This document shows, piece after piece, positions 1 through 6,767 of a stretch of 20,974 nt of DNA. The position numbers and the translations under genes were made by a program. Source of the DNA: an uncultured Duganella sp. (GTDB taxonomy: Bacteria > Pseudomonadota > Gammaproteobacteria > Burkholderiales > Burkholderiaceae); NCBI GenBank assembly GCA_946482635.1, contig CAMLSG010000082.1:1-20974 (forward strand), read 5' to 3'. The number at the start of each line of letters is the position of its first letter. Within the stretch, counting starts at the first letter, position 1. Below the pieces are notes generated by a model. It had not been told where the DNA came from. It did no database searches and saw nothing but the letters and a program-made list of their open reading frames with translations.

Positions 1-337
1 GGCGCTTGATCGAGGTCTTGATGGTCTTGAAGTTGGTCAGCATGCCGCCCAGCCAACGCTGGTCAACAAACGGAACACCTGCGCGCTGAGCTTCAGCAGC
101 GATGATGTCGCGAGCCTGGCGCTTGGTGCCAACCATCAGGATGGTGCCACGGGAAGCGGAGATTTGACGGATGGTTTTCATCGCGTCCTGGTACATGGCC
201 AGGGTCTTTTCCAGGTTGATGATGTGAATCTTGTTGCGGTGGCCGAAGATGAACGGAGCCATCTTTGGGTTCCAGAAACGGGTTTGGTGACCGAAGTGGA
301 CGCCGGCTTCCAGCATTTCACGCATCGTTACAGACAT
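1..337 (-). CDS. rpsB: 30S ribosomal protein S2 (N-terminal part, runs off the left edge)
   Basis: Ribosomal protein S2 of the small subunit; only the first 112 codons are inside the window. The translation begins [20 protein letters not shown] and continues through [24 protein letters not shown] and [16 protein letters not shown] to [15 protein letters not shown], which is the highly conserved S2 N-terminus. The ATG at 337-335 is preceded by a CTGGAG ribosome binding site about 9 nt upstream on the minus strand. In most proteobacteria rpsB is followed by tsf, pyrH and frr, which would lie beyond the left edge. Expression is probably controlled through the structured leader described separately. 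Identification is secure; the truncation is only the window boundary. Confidence 0.97.
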   Translation of the reverse strand, partial: MSVTMREMLEAGVHFGHQTRFWNPKMAPFIFGHRNKIHIINLEKTLAMYQDAMKTIRQISASRGTILMVGTKRQARDIIAAEAQRAGVPFVDQRWLGGMLTNFKTIKTSIKR

Positions 338-360
338 TATTTACTCCAGGGTTTGGTCTG

Positions 361-405
361 GAATCCTCCCAGTGACCCTTGCGGGCACCCTTGTTGGGGG
401 GATTC
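361..405 (-). promoter_or_regulatory. Structured rpsB mRNA leader (candidate S2 autoregulatory element)
   Basis: On the minus strand the rpsB 5' UTR can fold into a long stem: GAATCCCCCC (405-396) pairs with GGGAGGATTC (370-361) with one mismatch. The roughly 25-nt interior contains a small GGG/CCC hairpin (390-383). The element ends about 24 nt before the start codon, in the position of the E. coli rpsB leader, which was originally annotated as the t44/tff RNA and mediates feedback by S2. Pairing is visible in the sequence; the autoregulatory role is inferred from the family. Confidence 0.5.
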
Positions 406-411
406 GGGTTT

Positions 412-440
412 ATAAAATAAGAAAATTTACTACTTTGCAA
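412..440 (-). promoter_or_regulatory. Candidate sigma70 promoter of rpsB
   Basis: Minus strand: -35 TTGCAA (440-435), a 17-bp spacer and -10 TTTTAT (417-412), placing transcription start around 404-406, immediately at the base of the leader stem. The surrounding 411-480 stretch is markedly AT-rich compared with the rest of the window, as expected for a strong ribosomal-protein promoter. No other convincing site was seen between rpsB and the next gene. Confidence 0.45.
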
Positions 441-649
441 GACACTAAGTCAGGCAACCATAAATTTTAGCGTATTGGAGGGGGCTCATGCAAGCGTATT
501 GCAGTCTTCCGTATAGTGCGCCGGGCGGCATTTTAGTGCAAACTTGACAATAAACACAAAGATTTCCGAAAAATTTTGCATTTCCTGTCGATCCAGGGCG
601 CGCTGGCGCGTCGTGCCTGTACCAACCCACCCAAATGGAGATTTCTGAA

Positions 650-1084
650 ATGGCTACGAATACCATCAAACTTCATCGCGTACTGCGCGCCTCCCCTGAC
701 CGCATCTACAAGGCCTGGACCACCGCCTCGGCCTTCAACAAATGGCTGCCGCCAAATGGCTACCTGGGCGAAGTGCACGAAATGGATGCCCGCGTGGGCG
801 GCAAGTACCGCATGTCCTTCGTCGACCTGGGCACTGGGTTCACCCATTCCTTCGGCGGCGAGTACCTGGAACTGCATCCGGGCGAGAAAATCCGCTACAC
901 GGCGGTGTTTGAAGATCCGAACCTGCCGGGCCAGATGCAGACCACCATCAACTTGCGCGCTGTGTCGTGCGGCACCGAAGTCGACATCGTCCAGGAAGGC
1001 GTGCCAGCCGTGATTCCCGCCGAGCAGTGCTACCTGGGCTGGCAGCAGTCGCTGGCCCTGCTGGCTTTACTGGTTGAACAGTAA
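650..1084 (+). CDS. SRPBCC / AHSA1-domain protein
   Basis: A 144-residue cytoplasmic protein of the START-like SRPBCC fold, AHSA1 (activator of Hsp90 ATPase homologue 1-like) branch. Family marks are the opening strand with RVLRASPDRIYKAWT, the FNKWLPP segment, GGKYRMSF, GGEYLELHPGEKI and the C-terminal helix ending GWQQSLALLALLVEQ. These proteins bind small hydrophobic ligands in a deep pocket; the ligand cannot be told from sequence and a chaperone role should not be assumed. I chose ATG 650 because GGAG at 637-640 lies 9 nt upstream. An in-frame ATG at 635 would add five residues but overlaps that binding site. The next gene's ribosome binding site overlaps this stop codon, so the two are probably co-translated. 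Confidence 0.88.
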   Translation: MATNTIKLHRVLRASPDRIYKAWTTASAFNKWLPPNGYLGEVHEMDARVGGKYRMSFVDLGTGFTHSFGGEYLELHPGEKIRYTAVFEDPNLPGQMQTTINLRAVSCGTEVDIVQEGVPAVIPAEQCYLGWQQSLALLALLVEQ

Positions 1085-1094
1085 GGAGGCGGCC

Positions 1095-1295
1095 ATGGGA
1101 TCCCCCACCTCCTACTTCCCGTCGATCGAAGCAAAGTACGGCAAACCGGTCGAGCATTGGCTCGAGCTGCTAAAGGGCATGAAAGACTTGAAGCACATGG
1201 ATATGGTGGCTGCGCTGAAGGCCGACCACGGCATGGGCCACGGCCACGCGAACGCGCTCGTCGCGCACTTCAAGGCTGAGAACAGCAAAGCTTGA
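1095..1295 (+). CDS. DUF4287 domain small protein
   Basis: A 66-residue protein consisting almost entirely of a DUF4287 domain: the segment YFPSIEAKYGKPVEHWLELL, then KHMDMVAALKADHGMGHGHANALVAHFKAE. The function of DUF4287 is not established; the GHGHANALVAH helix resembles small helical DNA- or protein-binding folds, but that is only an impression. A strong AAGGAGG (1083-1089) overlaps the stop of the SRPBCC gene and sits 5 nt before ATG 1095, so that start is well supported and translational coupling is likely. An upstream in-frame ATG at 1074 is rejected because it overlaps the previous gene and has no ribosome binding site. SRPBCC and DUF4287 genes side by side are, in my recollection, a common arrangement. 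Confidence 0.82.
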   Translation: MGSPTSYFPSIEAKYGKPVEHWLELLKGMKDLKHMDMVAALKADHGMGHGHANALVAHFKAENSKA

Positions 1296-1357
1296 TCCAC
1301 ATCCAAGCGGTGGGTGGGTCGTATCGCCACAATTGGGGAAAGACGTCGAGGTGCCCC

Positions 1358-2110
1358 ATGAGCCTGGTTGACATTACCCTCCCTCCCGCTGAAGATGAAA
1401 CTATGGACCCCGTCACCAAACAATATGTTGACTCCAGCCTCGCAGTCAAAGAGGCACAGGCAGACTCTAAGCTTGGGGAATTCCGTGCAGCCATCGAGGC
1501 CTACACAGCCAGGGCTGATGAGCGCGAAGCCGCTGCTCGCGAACGCGAAGCGGCCAGATCGCAGGAGTTCGATCGACGCATGGCCGAGTATACCGAGCGC
1601 GAAGCGATAAGGGCGAAGACTTTCGCTGAGCATGAGGCCGCCAACCGGGAGCGCGAAGCGTTAGCGGCGAAGGCTTTCGCTGAGCATGAGGCCGCCAACC
1701 GGGAGCGCGAAGCGTTAGCGGCGAAGGCTTTCGCTGAGCGTGAGGCCGCCAGCAGGGAGCGAGAAGACATCAGGGCAAAAGCCTTTGAACAACGGATGGA
1801 TGACTTCATCGCGTTATCCAATGAGCGACACAAGGCTACCTTGGCCCGGTTTGACCGGCTGGAGGCCACAATCGCCGGCATGAAGAAGTTCATTGTGGGC
1901 GCCTCGCTCAGTACAGTGTTGGGTGTTGGCGCAATTTACGCAGCCCTGATTCAAAACGATCACGCGGCGTTCGATTCGGCTCGCCAACTGACGATTGCAG
2001 AGCGGGACATTGCAGCGCAGCGCCAGCGTACAGTGGCGCTGCTGAGCACCATTGAAGCCCGCCTGGCCGCCATGGAGAAAACTGGCAGCCAGAAGGTTTC
2101 GTCACCTTAG
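1358..2110 (+). CDS. Ala/Glu/Arg-rich helical membrane protein with internal 18-residue repeats (unknown function)
   Basis: I do not recognise this 250-residue protein. After a short N-terminus, residues about 30-175 form an uninterrupted run rich in Ala, Glu, Arg and Lys without helix breakers, built partly from 18-residue units (FAEHEAANREREALAAKA and variants). One hydrophobic segment follows (residues 178-198, FIVGASLSTVLGVGAIYAAL) and then a second charged helix to the C-terminus. This looks like a long coiled coil or single alpha-helix anchored by one membrane span; no enzymatic motif is visible. ATG 1358 is chosen because GAGG (1348-1351) lies 6 nt upstream; the frame extends to a TTG at 1292 with no binding site. 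The gene is 62 bp past the DUF4287 stop and may be in the same transcript. It ends 5 bp from the convergent M6 peptidase gene. Its third-position GC is lower than its neighbours, which hints at a different origin. Confidence 0.8.
   Translation: MSLVDITLPPAEDETMDPVTKQYVDSSLAVKEAQADSKLGEFRAAIEAYTARADEREAAAREREAARSQEFDRRMAEYTEREAIRAKTFAEHEAANREREALAAKAFAEHEAANREREALAAKAFAEREAASREREDIRAKAFEQRMDDFIALSNERHKATLARFDRLEATIAGMKKFIVGASLSTVLGVGAIYAALIQNDHAAFDSARQLTIAERDIAAQRQRTVALLSTIEARLAAMEKTGSQKVSSP
1622..1783 (+). repeat. Three in-frame 54-bp tandem repeats within a coding region
   Basis: Units 1622-1675 and 1676-1729 are identical across all 54 bases by eye; unit 1730-1783 is a diverged third copy, and 1568-1621 is an older, more degenerate fourth (FDRRMAEYTEREAIRAKT). 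Each unit encodes 18 residues, which is exactly five turns of alpha-helix. Copy number changes keep the reading frame and simply lengthen the helix. Confidence 0.9.
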
Positions 2111-2115
2111 ACGCA

Positions 2116-4008
2116 CTACTTCGTGACCGTCAGCGTGTAGTTGCCGGAGCCGCTATACGAGTACACGGTGATCCGGTAATAGGCTACGGCGGCGCTATAG
2201 TTGATCGCTTCGGTTGACGTCGGGCTGGTCGACGAAGCTACCTGCACCCACGCACTGCCGCTCCACTTCTCCAGCTTCAACTCAAAGTCGGCGTTCGAAG
2301 GGCCGGACAGGTTGGCCTTGATCGTGCCGCCGTTGTAGTAGAAGTATGGCGATGGATGGATCGCGGAAGCATTGGTGCCTGAGAGGTAGCCGGTGTAGGT
2401 CTCCCCTGCCGCCGTACCGTCGCCCTTCACCACATCGAAGGAAATGGTCTGCGCAGCAGCACTGATGTTGGCGAGGCCAAAGTTGGAGCCGGCGCCGCTC
2501 CACCAGCGCGAGTTGGTGCCACGGCTGGCGTAGTTGTTCGGTACCGTGTCGTAGAAGGCCTTGTAGATTGCGCCGTCGTACAGGTCGGTACCATCGCCGC
2601 GATTCACGTTGTACTCGGGATCGCGGCGGCCGTCGGCATGCTCCATCTGCACATACGGATGCCACTCGTTGGAGTTGTTGCCGGCTGGGTCAATGTGCCA
2701 CACCGCCAGGCCGGAACCGAGCTGGTACAGGTTCTGGTCCGCCTTGTAGATCGCCTCCACGTAGAACGCTTCATCGGTCTTGGCCGGATTGGTCCAACGG
2801 TACAGGGCATGCGATCCGGAGGTGTGGCTCAGGCGCCCTTTCGGCGCATTGGCGTTCAGCGCCGGATTCAGTTCGGTCACCGTATCCCAACCTACCTGGT
2901 AGCGGAAGAAGCCGTTCGGCGGCACCGGGCGGTACTGGCTTTGCGCGCCAATGCTGCCGAAGCCCATGATGCAATAGCTGGCGGCCGAGCCTTCCGAGCT
3001 ACCGTCATAGTCGTACAGGTCCGGCCAACCCATCACCAGGTGCCCGGTCTCGTGCGAAAAGGTGCCGATCGCCAGGCTGTTGCCCATATTGGTGATCTGG
3101 TAGTAGCCGGTGCAGACGCCATCCGCGCAGAACTGGTTGTTCAGCCAGCCCATGTGCGGCCACAGGCCTTTGGACCAGGCGCTGTCGGAACCGCCGGCAT
3201 AGAAGAAGTTCAGGCCACGGATACGCTTGTTGGCATCAACGCTCAGCGAAGCGAAATTGAAGCCCTGGGTGTATTCCAGCCAGTTCAGCGCTTCGGAAAT
3301 CAGCTCCTGCGAACGCACGCCGGAGTCCAGCGAGCTGTCGGCGTAATAGGCCTTGTTCTTCTTGGCGCGGTAGTAGATCGTGGTGGTGTTGGTGTAATCC
3401 AGCTTGCCGCCGGAGACGGACTGCCAGTAGCCGCGCACCGACTGCGCGTTGCCGAAACCGGTGTACGGCATGTCGTTCAGGAACGAGTTAACCTGTGCCT
3501 GGGTGATGGTGCCTGGAACGTCCGGGAAGTCGATGATCACGGTCAGGCCTTTCACCTGACCCGTGACCGGAGCGGCAAGGGACTGCGGCGCGCTCAACGC
3601 GGCGCTGGCAGATTTTCGTGCGCTGTCCAGCGAGCGGCCATTCATCTTCTCAAACTTTTCCTTGGCCTTGCGGGCACGCGCTTCCTGGCTCAGGCCTTCC
3701 TGCTTCTTGGCCGTGCCGGCCAGGCTGCGTACTTTGGCATTGGTCGCCAGCACGCCGGTCGAGATGAGTTCATCGCCTGCCGCATTCACCGTGGCATAGC
3801 AGAAGCCCTTCTTCGCCGCGTCATAGACAACCAGCGAGCCGTCGTCGGTGCGCTGTTCCGCGTAGTAGTCGTTACCGTCCAGGTGCACGCGCAGCTTCTC
3901 GCCGCCCGGCTGCTTGAACTCATACACGCTGTCTTTGTAGGGAATACCAGCCTGCGCGAACAGGCTGGCCAACAACATCGCTGCCGCAGTAATTACTCTC
4001 AATCGCAT
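2116..4008 (-). CDS. Secreted M6-family metallopeptidase (immune inhibitor A-like) with PPC-like C-terminus
   Basis: A 630-residue exported zinc protease. The N-terminus MRLRVITAAAMLLASLFAQA is a Sec signal peptide. A propeptide-like region of about 150 residues follows, then the M6 catalytic domain starting near VKGLTVIIDFPDV. The zinc site is HETGHLVMGWPDLYDYDG at residues 319-336 (H319, E320, H323, with a downstream Asp as likely third ligand). From about residue 535 there is a beta-rich tail (YTGYLSG ... YYRITVYSYSGSGNYTLTV) typical of a bacterial pre-peptidase C-terminal (PPC) domain. The frame is open to 4116, but ATG 4008 is preferred because the signal peptide begins there and GGAGAG (4020-4015) precedes it. 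It lies 118 bp downstream of the phospholipase C gene in the same direction, so the two exported hydrolases may share a transcript. Likely role: extracellular protein degradation. Confidence 0.9.
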   Translation of the reverse strand: MRLRVITAAAMLLASLFAQAGIPYKDSVYEFKQPGGEKLRVHLDGNDYYAEQRTDDGSLVVYDAAKKGFCYATVNAAGDELISTGVLATNAKVRSLAGTAKKQEGLSQEARARKAKEKFEKMNGRSLDSARKSASAALSAPQSLAAPVTGQVKGLTVIIDFPDVPGTITQAQVNSFLNDMPYTGFGNAQSVRGYWQSVSGGKLDYTNTTTIYYRAKKNKAYYADSSLDSGVRSQELISEALNWLEYTQGFNFASLSVDANKRIRGLNFFYAGGSDSAWSKGLWPHMGWLNNQFCADGVCTGYYQITNMGNSLAIGTFSHETGHLVMGWPDLYDYDGSSEGSAASYCIMGFGSIGAQSQYRPVPPNGFFRYQVGWDTVTELNPALNANAPKGRLSHTSGSHALYRWTNPAKTDEAFYVEAIYKADQNLYQLGSGLAVWHIDPAGNNSNEWHPYVQMEHADGRRDPEYNVNRGDGTDLYDGAIYKAFYDTVPNNYASRGTNSRWWSGAGSNFGLANISAAAQTISFDVVKGDGTAAGETYTGYLSGTNASAIHPSPYFYYNGGTIKANLSGPSNADFELKLEKWSGSAWVQVASSTSPTSTEAINYSAAVAYYRITVYSYSGSGNYTLTVTK

Positions 4009-4056
4009 TTCGGTCTCTCCGTTTCTTGTTGTAAAGAAAGGAAAGTAAATCACGCA

Positions 4057-4119
4057 CGATTGTGCAAGTCTTGATGAATTTGTAAGTGTGCGCTGTAGAA
4101 ATCTGCACAATCGCACACT
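4057..4119 (-). promoter_or_regulatory. Nested, mutually exclusive hairpins between phospholipase C and M6 peptidase genes
   Basis: Two inverted repeats overlap in this 118-bp gap. CGATTGTGCA (4057-4066) pairs perfectly with TGCACAATCG (4104-4113). AGTGTGCG (4085-4092) pairs perfectly with CGCACACT (4112-4119). They share bases 4112-4113, so in RNA both cannot form fully. Neither is followed by a T-run on the minus strand, so a simple intrinsic terminator is unlikely. The arrangement could set differential expression of the two genes or be an RNA-processing site; that role is inference. Confidence 0.4.
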
Positions 4120-4126
4120 GCTTCCG

Positions 4127-6544
4127 TCAGGTCACTGTGAAAGCCGCCGGGCCGGCAAGCACGGAATAGCCGTCGTTGTACAGCAGCCATGCCGCGTAGC
4201 TGCCTGCGGCCAGGCCCGAGGTGGCAAACGTCGCCGTGCCGCCGCCATTCGTGACGTACTGCCAGGCCAGCGAAGCGGTTGAACCGGGAGTTACGCCGCT
4301 GCGGTAGATGCCAATCCAGTTCTTGCTGTTCACCTGTGCAGCCGGCACCGCGTAGGCAAAATTGATCGGCGTGCCGCGCACAATCGTGCCGGCGCTGGCC
4401 GACAGCGTTGCGCGCGGCCCTGGCGTCGTCCGCCCCAGCACGGGGTCGGTACGGCTGGCCAGGCCGTTTTCGACGCGGCCGGCCATGCGGCGCAGGTATT
4501 GCGCGTCAAAGTCGCAGGTTACCGACAAGTCATACCAGCCGTAGCTGGCGCCAACCGGCACGCTCACGGCCAGTTGCTGGCCGGCTACGACGGTGTGGCT
4601 CGTCGCACCGCGCCCATAGGCATTGTCCACGACGCGGAATGTGGCGGCGCGTAGGCCATCCGTATTGGACAACACGACCTCAACCGACATCGCAACCGGA
4701 TTGAGGTTCAGCGCCACCTCCGGCCGCGCGCCGCCCGTTGCAGCTGCCAGCGCCAGCACGCCCGCGAACTCACGCTGGAAGCCATTCGGTCCAACCACGC
4801 AGAGATGATAGTTTGGCGTAGACCAGTTCCATACTTCGCGCTCGATCTTCTTGCCCGCCTCCACCGTGTAATACCACGGACCGTCGCTCCGGGCCTGCGA
4901 ATAGACGATGAATGCACCGCCCGCTGCGCCCTGGTTGAAGAAAGACAGCTCGACCTGCTTTGACGACGCCACGCGGGCGGCGGCAGCAAAGGCGTACGGC
5001 AAGGCGCAGGAGTAGCGCGCGCTGCCGCCTTCCTGCGCGGGCAAAGTTTGCACCGCCGGCGGCTGTGGATAAGGCTTGCCGGAAACCAGTTGATAGGTCG
5101 TCGACTTTGGCACTGTCGACGGCCAGGCGGAATTCGGCGTCTTGAAGTCGAAGGCCGAGGTCAGGTCGCCGCAAACGGCACGGCGCCACGGCGAGATGTT
5201 CTCGCAGGCGATGCTGCCGCGTTGCTTGCCAAGGCCCGCCACCAGCCATTCTTCAAGAAAGCGCAGCTTGGAAGTATGGTCGAACAGCTGCGAACAAACG
5301 CGGCCGCCTTTGCTCCATGGCGAGATCACCAGCATCGGCACGCGCGGGCCCAGGCCGACCGGTATGCCGTTATAGTTCTCGTACTGGCCGTTGTCGGCCA
5401 GGGTACTGCGGCCCATGCCGGTGTTCAGCGGCGCCATATGGGAAGGGATATGGTCGAAGAAGCCGTCGTTTTCGTCGTAGGTGAGCAGGAAAACGGTCTT
5501 CGACCACACGTCCGGGTTGGCGACCAGGGCGGCCAGCAGGCGGGCGGTCAGGTTCTCGCCTGCATTCGGGGAGTTTGGCGAGTGTTCGGTGTAATCGTTT
5601 GGCGCGACGATCCAGGACACTTGCGGCAATCGATTATTGCGCACGTCGTCGGCGAAGGAATTCACCAGCCAGTCGCCCTTGGTACCGCGCGCATTGCTCT
5701 CATAGGAACCAGGCGCAATCACGCGCCCCTTCTGGTACAGCGGACTGCTCTCCGACAGGCGCGTGCCGTCGGCATTGACGCGGAAGTTGCGGAAATAGGC
5801 CAGGTAGTTGTCGCCGTAGTTGTCCCACTCCTGGTAGACCTTCCAGCTTACGCTGTTCGCCTCCAGCACCTCGGCGTAGGTACGCCAGTTTGGCGCGCTG
5901 GCCGTCACGGTTGGCGTGATGTTGTCGTACTTGGGGTCGTTGTTGTAGTAGCCGGCCGAGTCGATGTTGTACAGGCTGCCCATTGCACCCAGCCAGTTCT
6001 GGTTGGTGCCGGTCAGCGAGTACATGCGGTTCGGGTCGGTGGCGCCGAAAATTGAGCAATGGTAGTCGTCGCAGATAGTGAAGGCGTCGGCCAGGGCATA
6101 GTAGAACGGCAGGTCGCCGCGGTCGAAATAGCCCATGCTTTGGGCGGTCTTTTGCTTGACCCAGGCGTCCCAGCCCTGCCAGGTGGTTTGCGAACCTTTC
6201 CAGCTATGGTTGGTGCCCAGCGAGAGTGCGCTGGTGTTCTTGGCATCGAAATGGAATGGCAGCACGTAGCCGCCAGTGCCGTTGGGCTGGTACCAGACCG
6301 GTTTCCCGCCCGGCAGCGTGATAGCGCGCGGGTCGTTGAAGCCGCGCACGCCAGCCAGGGTGCCGAAGTAATGGTCGAAGGAGCGGTTCTCCTGCATGAA
6401 GATGACGACGTGCTGCACGTCGGCCAGGGTGCCGGTAGCGCTGTAGGCCGGCACGGCCAGCGCCTGCCTGATCAGGTCGGGAAACAAGGTGCTGGCGGCG
6501 CCAGCGGAGGCCATGCCAAGGAACTTGCGGCGGCTGGTGGACAT
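4127..6544 (-). CDS. Phosphocholine-type phospholipase C (non-haemolytic type), Tat-exported
   Basis: An 805-residue enzyme of the alkaline-phosphatase-like phosphoesterase family that cleaves phospholipids to diacylglycerol and a phosphorylated head group. MSTSRRKFLGMASAGAASTL is a twin-arginine signal (R5-R6). The catalytic core shows QHVVIFMQENRSFDHYFG (44-61) with the metal/nucleophile region, DDYHCSIFGATDPNRMYSLT, VAPNDYTEHSPN, LLTYDENDGFFDHIPSH (about 350-366) and HTSKLRFLEEW. Two DUF756-type beta domains follow (about 505-595 and 604-700), as is usual for this family. A further module from about 709 to the end (LSASAGTIVRGTPINFAYAV ... NWIGIYRSG ... YAAWLLYNDGYSVLAGPAAF) looks like an added Ig-like domain. 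ATG 6544 has AAGGA upstream and begins the Tat signal. It is divergent from map. Substrate preference (PC or SM versus others) cannot be fixed from sequence; the plcN/plcC type is the closest I recognise. Confidence 0.92.
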   Translation of the reverse strand: MSTSRRKFLGMASAGAASTLFPDLIRQALAVPAYSATGTLADVQHVVIFMQENRSFDHYFGTLAGVRGFNDPRAITLPGGKPVWYQPNGTGGYVLPFHFDAKNTSALSLGTNHSWKGSQTTWQGWDAWVKQKTAQSMGYFDRGDLPFYYALADAFTICDDYHCSIFGATDPNRMYSLTGTNQNWLGAMGSLYNIDSAGYYNNDPKYDNITPTVTASAPNWRTYAEVLEANSVSWKVYQEWDNYGDNYLAYFRNFRVNADGTRLSESSPLYQKGRVIAPGSYESNARGTKGDWLVNSFADDVRNNRLPQVSWIVAPNDYTEHSPNSPNAGENLTARLLAALVANPDVWSKTVFLLTYDENDGFFDHIPSHMAPLNTGMGRSTLADNGQYENYNGIPVGLGPRVPMLVISPWSKGGRVCSQLFDHTSKLRFLEEWLVAGLGKQRGSIACENISPWRRAVCGDLTSAFDFKTPNSAWPSTVPKSTTYQLVSGKPYPQPPAVQTLPAQEGGSARYSCALPYAFAAAARVASSKQVELSFFNQGAAGGAFIVYSQARSDGPWYYTVEAGKKIEREVWNWSTPNYHLCVVGPNGFQREFAGVLALAAATGGARPEVALNLNPVAMSVEVVLSNTDGLRAATFRVVDNAYGRGATSHTVVAGQQLAVSVPVGASYGWYDLSVTCDFDAQYLRRMAGRVENGLASRTDPVLGRTTPGPRATLSASAGTIVRGTPINFAYAVPAAQVNSKNWIGIYRSGVTPGSTASLAWQYVTNGGGTATFATSGLAAGSYAAWLLYNDGYSVLAGPAAFTVT

Positions 6545-6709
6545 CGGTTTTCCTTATAGGTCTGGTTGTAGGGTGTGCCGATGCTAAGGTGCATTTATGA
6601 CCATTTCATGTCGGCTGTCACCCGTGCGCCACGCCTTTGTCCGATTCCGAGCCAGGCGAGTCGGAATTCGGCATAGCCGGCTGACCGGGCGCACGCTGAG
6701 GCTGTCGTT

Positions 6710-6715
6710 TATAAT
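6710..6715 (+). promoter_or_regulatory. Candidate -10 element of map
   Basis: A perfect TATAAT lies 52 bp upstream of the map start codon in the 223-bp gap between the divergent phospholipase C and map genes. No recognisable -35 hexamer lies 16-18 bp upstream, and there is no extended -10 TG, so the promoter assignment rests on the -10 alone. The rest of the gap shows no clear regulator site. Confidence 0.4.
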
Positions 6716-6767
6716 CTTGCTGATAACGCCCCTGAGTGGCGTACCCTGTACAGAACAGCAAGATCCC

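Noticed and set aside
544..572. Promoter for the SRPBCC gene based on a perfect TTGACA at 544-549
   Set aside because: No acceptable -10 at 16-18 bp spacing (CGAAAA); left unannotated although the gene must have a promoter in 440-640.
1622..1783. CRISPR-like array
   Set aside because: The repeats are head-to-tail without spacers, are in frame within a gene and encode regular helical units.
2638..4074. Plus-strand open frame (478 codons) opposite the M6 peptidase
   Set aside because: Shadow frame; the peptidase on the other strand has an intact zinc site and signal peptide.
6590..6630. Pho box for the phospholipase C gene (TGTCA-like words around 6608-6625)
   Set aside because: The words do not fit the two 7-mers with 4-bp spacing of a Pho box well enough, and they are as close to map as to the phospholipase gene.
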